A stretch of DNA of 64,000 bases from Gallaecimonas sp045291545 (lineage in GTDB: Bacteria > Pseudomonadota > Gammaproteobacteria > Enterobacterales > Gallaecimonadaceae): the NCBI RefSeq assembly GCF_045291545.1, contig NZ_CP149514.1:372001-436000 (forward strand), in the 5' to 3' direction. Below the pieces are notes generated by a model. That model did no database searches, was not told where the DNA came from, and saw only the letters and a program-made list of their open reading frames with translations. The position numbers and the translations under genes were made by a program. Shown here piece by piece: positions 17,617-25,469 of the stretch. Within the stretch, counting starts at the first letter, position 1. Every line of letters starts with the position of its first letter.

Positions 17617-18999
17617 ATGGCCCCAGACGAAAAGAAAATTTATATCCTGGACACCAACATCCTGCTGCACGAACCCCTTGCCATTCATTCCTTCGATGAG
17701 CATGACGTACTGGTTCCGATGACTGTGTTGGAAGAGCTGGATAACATCAAGGATCGGCGTAGTGATATATCCCGTGATGCCCGGGTCGCCATCCGCACCC
17801 TGGACGAAGTTTTTAAAAACGCCACGCCGGAGGAGATCAGCGCCGGCATTCAATTGCCCAGCCACGATGTCGAAGGCAACCGTGGTCATATTTCCATTTT
17901 TGCTGACCATGAAATCAAGGGGCAGTTGGCACACGTACCGGGGTCAGAGGCGGATAACCGTATCATTAATGCCGCCTTGCACCTGCAACAGCAGCGAGCG
18001 CCCACGAAGGTGGTACTGGTTACCAAAGACATCAACATGCGTCTCAAGGCCAAAGGCGCCGGGCTGCGTCATGTCGAAGACTACCGTACTGACCAGCTTA
18101 TCGATGACATCCGCTACCTGGCTAAGGGTTATCAGGAAATTGACGGCAACCTGTGGGAAAAGATCACTGACGTTGATACGCAGGTCGATGGCCGGGATAC
18201 CATCCATACCATCGCCGCCGGTGTATTAGAGAATCTTTACACCAACGAGTACCTGCTGGACGACTCCGACGATTTTGCCGTGCGGGTGCTGGAGCATAAT
18301 GAACAGCAGGTCAAACTGTTGGATCTGGGCCGTGAGCGGTTACTGGCACAACATGCCTGGGGAGTGAGCCCGAAGAATATTTATCAGGGCTTGGCACTGC
18401 ATGCCCTGATGGATCCGAGTCTTGATTTGGTGATGCTGACTGGCCCGGCAGGTTCCGGTAAAACCCTGCTGGCCATGGCGGCGGCACTGGAGCTGGTTAT
18501 TGAGCGCGGTCTCTATGACAAGGTGATTGTCACCCGCAACACGCCGGAAATTGCCGAAAGCATTGGTTTTTTACCCGGCACCGAGGAAGAAAAAATGTTG
18601 CCCTGGTTGGCCGCCATTACCGATACGCTGGAAGTGCTGCATGGCTCAGATGCGCACCCCACCGGCAGTCTGGAATACATCATGGACAAGGCCAACATCC
18701 AGTTTAAGTCGGTCAACTTTATGCGCGGCCGCTCCATTCAAAATGCCATCGTCATCATTGATGAAAGCCAGAACCTGACTGCCAGTCAGCTGAAAACTAT
18801 CCTGACCCGGTGTGGTGAAGGCACCAAGATGATTTGCTCGGGTAACCTGGCGCAGATCGACTCAGCCTATCTCAGCCCGGTGACCTCTGGTTTGACTTAC
18901 ATCGTCGAGAAATTCAAAGAGTTTCCTGGTAGTGCCAGTGTCTACCTTGATGGTGTGGTGCGTTCGCGGTTGGCTTCGTTTGCAGAAGAAAACCTCTAG
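17617..18999 (+). CDS. PIN-PhoH family ATPase/ribonuclease
   Basis: A 460-residue two-domain protein. Residues 1 to about 150 form a PIN nuclease-like domain with acidic residues in YILDTNILLHEP and VLEELDNIKD. Residues from about 240 form a PhoH-type P-loop NTPase with Walker A TGPAGSGKTLLA and Walker B VIIDESQNLTA. This is the PhoH2 (YlaK-like) architecture, reported to be an RNA helicase/RNase in actinobacteria; the cellular role in this group is not settled. It is monocistronic and divergent from rapA. The stop overlaps the DUF1289 gene stop at CTAG. Confidence 0.93.
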   Translation: MAPDEKKIYILDTNILLHEPLAIHSFDEHDVLVPMTVLEELDNIKDRRSDISRDARVAIRTLDEVFKNATPEEISAGIQLPSHDVEGNRGHISIFADHEIKGQLAHVPGSEADNRIINAALHLQQQRAPTKVVLVTKDINMRLKAKGAGLRHVEDYRTDQLIDDIRYLAKGYQEIDGNLWEKITDVDTQVDGRDTIHTIAAGVLENLYTNEYLLDDSDDFAVRVLEHNEQQVKLLDLGRERLLAQHAWGVSPKNIYQGLALHALMDPSLDLVMLTGPAGSGKTLLAMAAALELVIERGLYDKVIVTRNTPEIAESIGFLPGTEEEKMLPWLAAITDTLEVLHGSDAHPTGSLEYIMDKANIQFKSVNFMRGRSIQNAIVIIDESQNLTASQLKTILTRCGEGTKMICSGNLAQIDSAYLSPVTSGLTYIVEKFKEFPGSASVYLDGVVRSRLASFAEENL

Positions 19000-19214
19000 A
19001 GATCATCTTCTTGTTGCAGGCGGGCCTTGATGGCCCGTCTTTTTTTGCGCTGTTGGCACAGCTCGATAACTTTGCGCTTTTCGGCATCGGTGAGGCTATT
19101 CCAATTGAAACGCTCGTCACGGGAGCGCAGGCAGCCGAGGCAATAGCCGCGGTTGTCGGCCTGACAGACGCCGATACAAGGGGATGGGATGGCAAAGAAT
19201 TCGAGCTGTTCCAT
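18996..19214 (-). CDS. DUF1289 cysteine-rich small protein
   Basis: A 72-residue protein with the DUF1289 pattern: SPCIGVCQADNRGYCLGCLRSRDERFNW, in which four cysteines (CxxxC and CxxC) could bind a metal or an Fe-S cluster. The C-terminal third is basic (KKRRAIKARLQQ). The function is unknown. It lies between the convergent phoH-family gene and a tRNA-Leu terminator on the same strand. Confidence 0.85.
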   Translation of the reverse strand: MEQLEFFAIPSPCIGVCQADNRGYCLGCLRSRDERFNWNSLTDAEKRKVIELCQQRKKRRAIKARLQQEDDL

Positions 19215-19232
19215 GGTGCCAGCTTAGACGAA

Positions 19233-19261
19233 AAAAGACCGGCTAAAAAGCCGGTCTTTAT
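19233..19261 (-). terminator. Terminator of the distal tRNA-Leu
   Basis: The 9-bp stem AGACCGGCT/AGCCGGTCT with a 4-nt loop ends in a T-run when read on the - strand. It lies directly after the second-transcribed tRNA-Leu gene. Confidence 0.9.
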
Positions 19262-19264
19262 AGG

Positions 19265-19351
19265 TGGTGCAGATGGGGAGACTTGAACTCCCACGACCGT
19301 TAAGTCACTAACACCTGAAGCTAGCGCGTCTACCAATTCCGCCACATCTGC
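19265..19351 (-). tRNA. tRNA-Leu (CAG), copy 1
   Basis: An 87-nt class II tRNA with encoded CCA. The acceptor stem is GCAGATG/CATCTGC, the D-loop carries TTGGTAGACGC, and the anticodon loop TTCAGGT (anticodon CAG) is closed by CTAGC/GTTAG. A variable arm follows. It is identical in sequence to the copy at 19426-19512. Confidence 0.97.
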
Positions 19352-19388
19352 TTATATTGTCGGACTTTTTAAAGCCGTGTCCCGGGCT

Positions 19389-19412
19389 AAAAAAACCTCG
19401 GCTTACCGAGGT
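19389..19412 (-). terminator. Terminator between the two tRNA-Leu genes
   Basis: The 7-bp stem ACCTCGG/CCGAGGT with loop CTTA is followed, on the - strand, by a run of seven T. It lies just downstream of the promoter-proximal tRNA-Leu, so it could reduce transcription of the distal copy or act as a processing hairpin. Confidence 0.8.
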
Positions 19413-19425
19413 CTTAGAATTTTTT

Positions 19426-19512
19426 TGGTGCAGATGGGGAGACTTGAACTCCCACGACCGTTAAGTCACTAACACCTGAAGCTAGCGCGTCTACCAATTC
19501 CGCCACATCTGC
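19426..19512 (-). tRNA. tRNA-Leu (CAG), copy 2
   Basis: The same 87-nt sequence as the copy at 19265-19351, with anticodon CAG and encoded CCA. It is the promoter-proximal member of the tandem, with its own terminator hairpin after it. Confidence 0.97.
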
Positions 19513-19549
19513 ACATTGTTGTGGCAAGCTTTGCTCACCACGGGGACGC

Positions 19550-19577
19550 ATTCTACTCAACCTTGTTGCGCCGTCAA
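19550..19577 (-). promoter_or_regulatory. Promoter of the tRNA-Leu pair
   Basis: On the - strand, TTGACG, 16 nt, then TAGAAT, followed by the GC-rich discriminator GCGTCCCCG. The near-consensus sigma-70 boxes and GC-rich discriminator are typical of stringently controlled stable-RNA promoters. Confidence 0.82.
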
Positions 19578-19640
19578 TGGTTTTTTTACTGCTGGATGTC
19601 CATTTGCGCGAAAGCTGAGCAACTGCCTGTCGGTTCGCCG

Positions 19641-20660
19641 TCAACGCCCAGAGCCACGGGCGTAGAGCACTTTGAACTGATTGTTTTCAGCCAGTGTTTC
19701 CAGCTTAGCAAAGCCGGCTTTGAGCAGCGGCTCATATTTTAAGAAGCGGTTGGCCACCAGTACCAGATCGCCGCCTTGCACCAACCGCTTGGGAACCTGC
19801 GCCAAAAAGCCCTCGGTGGCGCTGTAGTCGGTAGCAACACCGGTGTGAAAAGGCGGGTTGGTGATGATTTGGTGAAAACGGCCAGTCAATGCCGTCAAGC
19901 CATTGGAAGGGGTGACGGTGGCGTTCTCAAGGCCATTGGCCGCCAGTGTCAGCCGCGAGGCTGCTACTGCCAGGGCAGAGACATCCAGCATTTCTACCTG
20001 TGCTTGTGGGGCCTTTTTCGCCAAAAAGGCACCAATCACCCCAGCACCGCAGCCAAAATCCAGCAAGCGGCCGGTTTTTACCCGTGGCAAGTTTTCCAGT
20101 AGCAGCCGGGTGCCGCCGTCCAGTTCACCATGGCTGAAAACGCCCGGCAGGCTGACAACATTAAGCGTTTCGCCGGCAACGCTCAGGGTAAACTGTTGCT
20201 GCCAGTCGGCCAGCGCAAAAGGCGGCACAGCCTGGGTCAGGGTGACACTGTAAAGGCTGCAATGCCGGGCACTGTCAATTTTAACCGGCTCTCCGAAGCC
20301 GGCCAGTAGCTTCAAGGCGGACTTGATGCCGCCCTTATTGGCGCCGGCCAGTAACAGTTCCCCACCGCTGGGTAGCAAGGCGGCCAGTGCGGCCAGCAAC
20401 ATGCGGGTTTCATCCTTACTCTTGGGCATGACCAGCAGCGCCATATCCACATCGACGGCATCCGGTGCCGGGCCAAACTGCGCTCGCTCGGCGACGCTGG
20501 CATGGGCCATTTGCCAGGCCACGTAGTCAGTACTGTGGTAGTAGACATCACCGCTTAGCTCGGCCGCCAGGGTATCTCTGGGCGGCTGGCAAACCAGCAG
20601 GCGCTGCCCGGCAAAATGGTCGGCGTTGCGTAGCAGTAACTGACTGACGTTATCGAGCAT
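19641..20660 (-). CDS. rsmC: 16S rRNA (guanine1207-N2)-methyltransferase RsmC
   Basis: Methylates G1207 of 16S rRNA in the 30S subunit. It has 339 residues made of two tandem methyltransferase-like domains: a degenerate N-terminal one and a C-terminal catalytic one with LLDFGCGAGVIGAFLA (SAM site) and the NPPFH motif in HQIITNPPFHTG. The ATG at 20660 lies 25 nt downstream of a good promoter. It is monocistronic. Confidence 0.95.
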   Translation of the reverse strand: MLDNVSQLLLRNADHFAGQRLLVCQPPRDTLAAELSGDVYYHSTDYVAWQMAHASVAERAQFGPAPDAVDVDMALLVMPKSKDETRMLLAALAALLPSGGELLLAGANKGGIKSALKLLAGFGEPVKIDSARHCSLYSVTLTQAVPPFALADWQQQFTLSVAGETLNVVSLPGVFSHGELDGGTRLLLENLPRVKTGRLLDFGCGAGVIGAFLAKKAPQAQVEMLDVSALAVAASRLTLAANGLENATVTPSNGLTALTGRFHQIITNPPFHTGVATDYSATEGFLAQVPKRLVQGGDLVLVANRFLKYEPLLKAGFAKLETLAENNQFKVLYARGSGR

Positions 20661-20690
20661 AATGGTGTTCCGATGGTAACGAAGGCCGGC

Positions 20691-20718
20691 AGTATAGCAG
20701 CAAAGCCGACCCCGCCAA
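20691..20718 (-). promoter_or_regulatory. Candidate rsmC promoter
   Basis: On the - strand TTGGCG is followed by 16 nt and TATACT. The predicted start would leave a leader of about 25 nt. It lies directly after the ydbT stop codon, so rsmC is probably transcribed independently. Confidence 0.6.
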
Positions 20719-20720
20719 GG

Positions 20721-22148
20721 TTACAGCCAATCGCCGGGCTGGCGCTGGGCGCTGGCCAGTAGCCAGTCTCGTAATTGCTGCGCCTCGGCCAGTGGCAGGT
20801 AGGGAATAGTGCGCTGCCCGGCTGCAAAGCTGATGGTCAATGTGGCCAGTTGCCGGCGGCGCTGCCCGGGGCTCTGGCGCAGGCTCACCGCCTGGGTTTT
20901 GTTGGGCAGCAACAGCCAATACTTGCGGCTGAAAATACCACGGCGTAACCATAGCCGGTTGCCGTAACGCTGCCAGCCGCAGCCGAGATAATGCAGATAA
21001 CTCAGCAGCGGCGGCAACAGCAGCAGTAACCAGCCAGGTGAACCAACCCGGCTACTCAGTAACGCCGCCAGCGGCAACGTCAGCAAGCTCCACCAGAGCA
21101 GCAGCAGGCGCAGATAAGAGCGAGCCGGACGGCTGTAACCTGTTTGCCGCAATTGTGTGTCGCCAGCCAGGGCAATCAAACCGGGCAGCTCGTGCGGCCG
21201 CAGTGACGGTGCCAGCAGGCTTTGGCTGGCGCCTTTGGTCTTGCCTTGCCGCTGATGTTGATTGTCGCGCACCGGTTGCATCGTCAGCTGCCAGCGGCCA
21301 AACAGACGGTCTAACAGATTTTGGCGAATACTCAGCCATTGCAACCGCGCGCGGCGCATGGCTAATTGCCGTTGATTGATGATGCCGCCACTTTGCCGCA
21401 GTTTTTCATCTTCGGCATCAAGCCGGTAAGGATGATAGATAAGCACAGCTGCCAGCATGGATAGCAAACTGAGCAGTACCACGGCGACGACAAAACCGAC
21501 TGCCATCACTGCGGCTCCGGCATGGTCGATTTCTGTTTTCAGCCAGGGGCCGATGAATTTGCCGATGTTGTCATAAAACGGCGCCAGACCAACCAGCACC
21601 CAGGTCAGGTGGTTATGACACAAGCCAAAGATCAGCAGATCGCTTACCGAACGCTTTAACAGCGATGGCTGGGGTGCAGTGGTCGCCGTTTCGGGTTGCG
21701 TGTGCTGTTCGTTCAGCAGTGTTTGACGCAGGTGCTCAACACCCGCCTGGGTCATGGCGGCCAGCTGCGCTTCATCGCCACTGGCGCCGGCGGTTTGTAC
21801 CTTCAGGTTATAAAGGCCTAATGGTTTGTAATAAAGTGGCTGATTGACCTCAATATTTTGTACACGTTCGGCTGGCAGCTCCAGATGCTTGCGAAAGAAC
21901 AAGCCTTGGCGCACTTCCAGGCGGCCAGGGCGCAGTAAAAAGGTATAGCGCCACCAGCTCAAGCTGGCTGCGGCTATTAACCAGATAGGAATTATCACGG
22001 CGGCAATGATCAGCACGGTTTTCAGATCGTAGCGGGTACCTAACACCCCGGCAGCGAGGATCCCGGGTACCGCCTGCGCCAGTGGCCGCAGCTTCAACAG
22101 CACAAAAAACACGACACCCCAGGGAGATAAACGCTGCCAGTCAGTCAT
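20721..22148 (-). CDS. ydbT: Bacterial PH-domain membrane protein YdbT
   Basis: A 475-residue membrane protein with several bPH_2 domains between paired transmembrane helices. Hydrophobic segments are visible near residues 15-75 (GILAAGVLG..., VLIIAAVIIPIWLIAA), near 190-260 and near 360-395. PH-type segments such as YTFLLRPGRLEVRQGLFFRKHLELPAERVQNI and LQWLSIRQNLLDRLFGRWQL recur. The start at 22148 (MTDWQRLSPWG) overlaps the ydbS stop by 8 nt. It forms a pair with ydbS as in Bacillus and many proteobacteria. The role is unknown; in Bacillus the pair affects resistance to a bacteriocin. Confidence 0.88.
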   Translation of the reverse strand: MTDWQRLSPWGVVFFVLLKLRPLAQAVPGILAAGVLGTRYDLKTVLIIAAVIIPIWLIAAASLSWWRYTFLLRPGRLEVRQGLFFRKHLELPAERVQNIEVNQPLYYKPLGLYNLKVQTAGASGDEAQLAAMTQAGVEHLRQTLLNEQHTQPETATTAPQPSLLKRSVSDLLIFGLCHNHLTWVLVGLAPFYDNIGKFIGPWLKTEIDHAGAAVMAVGFVVAVVLLSLLSMLAAVLIYHPYRLDAEDEKLRQSGGIINQRQLAMRRARLQWLSIRQNLLDRLFGRWQLTMQPVRDNQHQRQGKTKGASQSLLAPSLRPHELPGLIALAGDTQLRQTGYSRPARSYLRLLLLWWSLLTLPLAALLSSRVGSPGWLLLLLPPLLSYLHYLGCGWQRYGNRLWLRRGIFSRKYWLLLPNKTQAVSLRQSPGQRRRQLATLTISFAAGQRTIPYLPLAEAQQLRDWLLASAQRQPGDWL

Positions 22149-22650
22149 GGTCGGCGGCCTTGATGTCAGCCTGCTCCAGTAACCACTGGCGTAGCGTCTG
22201 CGCTTGCTGTTCATCCAAACCGGGGATCACTAATTCCGCACTAGCAGAGCCGGCCGAATAGAGGTTGAGCTGGGCCAGCGCCAGTTTGCGCTGCCAGGGC
22301 CCCTGGTTGATGGTGACATGCTGAATACGGCAATAAGACAGTGCTGTCTGGGTGCGCCAGTAGAGCCCCTTGATACTTTGAATATCATGCTCGCGCACCA
22401 CATAACCAAAGCGTTTAACGGCAGCATGGTGATAGAGCAGGTTGGCGGTACCCACGACGAATGCGAGCGGTGGCAGCCACAGCAGCAGTGGCTCAGCCAG
22501 CAGCAGCCAAAGGACAATGCTGGCGACAACCAGCAGCACCAGCATCAGTAAGGCCTTAGTGCGTTCCAGGTGAATGTAACGTGCTTCCAGAGGGCGCCAG
22601 GGCAGGTTATCGGCGCTGGGCAGCGCTTCTACCACGTTGTTATGGAACAT
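22141..22650 (-). CDS. ydbS: Bacterial PH-domain membrane protein YdbS
   Basis: A 169-residue protein with two adjacent membrane helices (about residues 33-70) followed by one bPH_2 domain (VREHDIQSIKGLYWRTQTALSYCRIQHVTI...). It is the first gene of the ydbS-ydbT pair, overlapping ydbT by 8 nt. The molecular function is unknown. Confidence 0.88.
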   Translation of the reverse strand: MFHNNVVEALPSADNLPWRPLEARYIHLERTKALLMLVLLVVASIVLWLLLAEPLLLWLPPLAFVVGTANLLYHHAAVKRFGYVVREHDIQSIKGLYWRTQTALSYCRIQHVTINQGPWQRKLALAQLNLYSAGSASAELVIPGLDEQQAQTLRQWLLEQADIKAADHD

Positions 22651-22791
22651 GCTGTAGCTCGAATGTTAAACCAAAGTCCATTGTGACAGAGTCGACGGGG
22701 CAGGCAAGGCGCTGGATTGTAACGCTTTTTGTCAGAGGTGCAGGCAACGGCCGGTGGCCTGACAAGCCGTGGCGCTATGGGCTGGCCAAAC

Positions 22792-22823
22792 AAAAAAGCC
22801 CCGACCGGCTGGTCAGGGCTTTT
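22792..22823 (-). terminator. Terminator of the Phe-Thr-Phe tRNA operon
   Basis: On the - strand a stem AGCCCTGACC/GGTCGGGGCT (with one T-G pair) around AGCC is followed by TTTTTTG. It lies 6 nt after the last tRNA-Phe. Confidence 0.9.
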
Positions 22824-22828
22824 AATGA

Positions 22829-22904
22829 TGGTGCCTCGGGGCGGAATCGAACCACCGACACGCGGATTTTCAATCCGCTGCTCTACCGACTGAGCTACCG
22901 AGGC
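22829..22904 (-). tRNA. tRNA-Phe (GAA), distal copy
   Basis: A 76-nt tRNA with encoded CCA. Acceptor GCCTCGG/CCGAGGC, D-loop AGCTCAGTCGGTAGAG, anticodon loop TTGAAAA (anticodon GAA) and T-arm GGTTCGATTCC. The mature sequence matches the copy at 23050-23125. Confidence 0.97.
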
Positions 22905-22914
22905 AGGGTAAAAA

Positions 22915-22990
<76 letters not shown>

Positions 22991-23049
22991 GAAATTGTTT
23001 TGTCGGTACTGACTAAAGATCTCTGTCTGACATCTCTAATCTGAAAATG

Positions 23050-23125
23050 TGGTGCCTCGGGGCGGAATCGAACCACCGACACGCGGATTTTCAATCCGCT
23101 GCTCTACCGACTGAGCTACCGAGGC
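23050..23125 (-). tRNA. tRNA-Phe (GAA), proximal copy
   Basis: The same 76-nt sequence as the copy at 22829-22904. It is the first gene of the tRNA operon, 11 nt after the promoter -10 box. Confidence 0.97.
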
Positions 23126-23136
23126 AACGGGCGCTA

Positions 23137-23165
23137 ATTAAATCGATCTTTACGGTGCAAGTCAA
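23137..23165 (-). promoter_or_regulatory. Promoter of the Phe-Thr-Phe tRNA operon
   Basis: On the - strand TTGACT, 17 nt, TTTAAT, then TAGCGCCCG. One mismatch in each hexamer and a GC-rich discriminator make it a typical stable-RNA promoter. Confidence 0.82.
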
Positions 23166-23222
23166 CATGACAAAACACAGTTTTCGCCCGCTTTGGCCTG
23201 TTTGCTCAAAGGCTGAACAGAA

Positions 23223-23495
23223 TTAGGCTGACGGTGGCGTGTAGCCGTCGATTTGCGGGTCCTTGCCTTCAAACAAAAAGGCCACCATGGCCTGTTCCAG
23301 AAACTGGCGATGCTCAGGATCCATCATGTTCATCTTCTTTTCGTTGATCAGCATGGTCTGCTTTTTCTGCCACTCAGCCCAGGCTTCTTTGGAAATCGTG
23401 TCGAAGATGCGCTTACCCAGCTCACCAGGGTAGAGCTGAAAATCCAGGCCTTCGGCTTCTTTGTTAAGGCGGGCGCAGAAAACGGTACGGCTCAT
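23223..23495 (-). CDS. yggX: YggX-like Fe(II)-trafficking protein
   Basis: A small (90 residues) protein linked to protection of Fe-S clusters from oxidation. It opens MSRTVFCARLNKEAEGLDFQLYPG with the conserved Cys7, and carries GKRIFDTISKEAWAEWQKKQTMLINEKKMNMMDP, the family signature. Its start overlaps the mutY stop (ATGA), so the [4Fe-4S] enzyme MutY and this protein are made together, as in E. coli. Confidence 0.97.
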   Translation of the reverse strand: MSRTVFCARLNKEAEGLDFQLYPGELGKRIFDTISKEAWAEWQKKQTMLINEKKMNMMDPEHRQFLEQAMVAFLFEGKDPQIDGYTPPSA

Positions 23496-24541
23496 GAGTC
23501 TTCCTCTGAGGTCAGCTGTTGCAGGAGTTTTTTGGTCGGAGCCGCCAGGCCAACGGCTGGCGGATCGGCCAAGTTATACCAGAGGCTGTCGTCCGCTTCC
23601 ATGATAGTGCCGCCAAGGCTTTCTACATCAATCAGTAGTGGCCTGATATCCAGATGAAAATGGCTGAAGGTATGGCGAAACAGCGTCAAGGGCTGTTCAC
23701 GGGTTGCCACAAAGTGCTGCTGCGCCAGCCAGGCGCCAACAGCATCAACTTCTGGTGGGCAATACAATCCTCCCCAGAGGCCTGCTGGGGGCCGTTTTTG
23801 TAAAAGAATGCGGCCTTGCTGGCGGATCAGCAAGAATGTGGCCGTACGTATCGGTAAGGCTTTTTTCGGCTTTTTACCGGGGAACTCACTTTGTCTGCCA
23901 GTCTGACGGGCCTGACAATCACTGGCCACCGGGCATTGCTCACATTGCGGCTTGCTGCGGGTGCACAGTAACGCGCCAATATCCATCATCGCCTGATTGT
24001 AAGCGGCCACGTCCTGGCTGGGAGTAAGCCGTTCGGCCAGCTGCCAAAGTCGGTCATGAACCTGCTTGTTACCGGGCCAGCCGGCCACCATCTGATGCCG
24101 GGCCAATACCCGCTTCACGTTGCCATCAAGGATTGGCTGGTGCTGGCCCAGTGCCAGCGACAACACCGCGCCAGCAGTCGAGCGGCCAACCCCCGGCAGT
24201 GCCTGAACCTGCTCAATATGCTCGGGAAAGCGGCCACCATGGCTGCTGACAATCTGCTGCGCCGCCTTGTGCAGGTTGCGCGCTCGGGCGTAATAGCCGA
24301 GGCCGGTCCAGTGGTGCAGCACTTCATCAACAGGCGCTGCCGCAAGGCTTACCACGTCAGGAAAACGGCTCATAAACCGCTCGAAGTAGGGGACCACGGT
24401 GGCCACTTGCGTTTGTTGCAACATGATCTCCGAGACCCAGACCTTGTAGGGCGTCTTTTGTTGCTGCCAGGGCAGAGTTTTACGGCCGTGCTGGTGGTAC
24501 CAGGCAAGAATGCGCGGAGCGAAGCTGTCAGTGAGTGCCAT
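23492..24541 (-). CDS. mutY: Adenine DNA glycosylase
   Basis: Removes adenine mispaired with 8-oxoguanine. It has 349 residues. The helix-hairpin-helix region LPGVGRSTAGAVLSLALG and the downstream catalytic-region Asp (ILDGNVKRVL) are present. The [4Fe-4S] ligands follow the C-x6-C-x2-C-x5-C pattern in CTRSKPQCEQCPVASDC. A C-terminal MutT-like domain recognises 8-oxoG. The start at 24541 (MALTDSFAP) is chosen over a 20-codon extension into the divergent trmB promoter region. Confidence 0.97.
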   Translation of the reverse strand: MALTDSFAPRILAWYHQHGRKTLPWQQQKTPYKVWVSEIMLQQTQVATVVPYFERFMSRFPDVVSLAAAPVDEVLHHWTGLGYYARARNLHKAAQQIVSSHGGRFPEHIEQVQALPGVGRSTAGAVLSLALGQHQPILDGNVKRVLARHQMVAGWPGNKQVHDRLWQLAERLTPSQDVAAYNQAMMDIGALLCTRSKPQCEQCPVASDCQARQTGRQSEFPGKKPKKALPIRTATFLLIRQQGRILLQKRPPAGLWGGLYCPPEVDAVGAWLAQQHFVATREQPLTLFRHTFSHFHLDIRPLLIDVESLGGTIMEADDSLWYNLADPPAVGLAAPTKKLLQQLTSEEDS

Positions 24542-24612
24542 GGTGCTGTGAGATGCTGGAAATAGACCGGCATTGTAGCGATAATGCCGCCCCCAAAACA
24601 CAGGAGCCTTTG

Positions 24613-25317
24613 ATGTCAGAGCAAACCCCGGAAAACACGCCTTATCTGCGCCGTATTCGCAGCTTCGTGCGCCGTGAAGGCCGCCTGACCAAAGGCCAGG
24701 CCCAAGCCCTGGAAAAGCAATGGCCCACTATGGGGCTGAGCCACGACATGGGCCGCCTCGATTTTGCTGCGGTGTTTGCCAATAACCAGCCGGTTGCCCT
24801 GGAAATCGGTTTTGGCATGGGCAAGTCCTTGGTGGAAATGGCAGCCGCCGCCCCGGAGCGTAACTTTATTGGTATTGAAGTGCACCGCCCCGGTGTCGGT
24901 GCCTGCCTGATGGCGGCAGCCGAGGCCGGCGTCAGCAACCTGCGGGTATTTGAACATGATGCTGTCGAGGTACTGGCCGACAACATCGCCGATGCCAGCC
25001 TGGACCGGGTGCAACTGTATTTTCCTGACCCCTGGCACAAAAAACGCCACCATAAGCGCCGCATAGTGCAGCCTGAATTTGTGCAGACATTACGTCAGAA
25101 GCTGGCCATTGGCGGTGTCTTTCATATGGCCACCGACTGGGAAAACTACGCCGAGCACATGCTGGAAGTGATGCAGGCGGCGCCGGGTTATCGAAATCTC
25201 TCGGCTACCGGTGACTATATGCCACGGCCTGATTTTCGCCCCAAAACCAAGTTCGAAGCGCGCGGTGAGCGGTTAGGCCATGGGGTCTGGGATCTGATGT
25301 TTGAGCGCGTTGATTAA
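24613..25317 (+). CDS. trmB: tRNA (guanine46-N7)-methyltransferase
   Basis: Methylates G46 in the variable loop of tRNA. It has 234 residues. The SAM site is LEIGFGMGKSLVEMA, with GIEVHRPGVGACLM, the conserved QLYFPDPWHKKRHHKRRIVQ and the C-terminal TKFEARGERLGHGVWDL. The start at 24613 is preceded by CAGGAG; an upstream in-frame ATG lies in the mutY coding region. It is divergent from mutY with 71 bp between starts, the usual mutY/trmB neighbourhood. Confidence 0.97.
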   Translation: MSEQTPENTPYLRRIRSFVRREGRLTKGQAQALEKQWPTMGLSHDMGRLDFAAVFANNQPVALEIGFGMGKSLVEMAAAAPERNFIGIEVHRPGVGACLMAAAEAGVSNLRVFEHDAVEVLADNIADASLDRVQLYFPDPWHKKRHHKRRIVQPEFVQTLRQKLAIGGVFHMATDWENYAEHMLEVMQAAPGYRNLSATGDYMPRPDFRPKTKFEARGERLGHGVWDLMFERVD

Positions 25318-25340
25318 GAGAGGCTAGGCCTCTCTTTTTT
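25317..25340 (+). terminator. Intrinsic terminator after trmB
   Basis: An 8-bp perfect stem AGAGAGGC/GCCTCTCT with a 3-nt loop and a T-run. It starts at the trmB stop codon. Confidence 0.9.
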
Positions 25341-25375
25341 CGCCAAAAAGTGGTCTATTTCGCCTTCCTTGCCAT

Positions 25376-25408
25376 CATTTCATTTCAATATCATATTGAA
25401 ATGAAATG
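25376..25408. promoter_or_regulatory. 33-bp perfect palindrome upstream of yggN
   Basis: Two perfect 16-nt arms, CATTTCATTTCAATAT and its reverse complement, flank a single C. It lies 61 bp before the yggN start and is strikingly AT-rich against its surroundings. Each arm contains TTTCA repeated with a 5-bp step. There is no T-run, so it is not a terminator; an operator for a dimeric or tetrameric regulator is the likeliest reading, which is inference. Confidence 0.6.
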
Positions 25409-25469
25409 CTTTTTCATGCTGGCATGAGCCTTGTAACAGCAGCGTTGTCTCGCTTACAAGGAAAGCATC

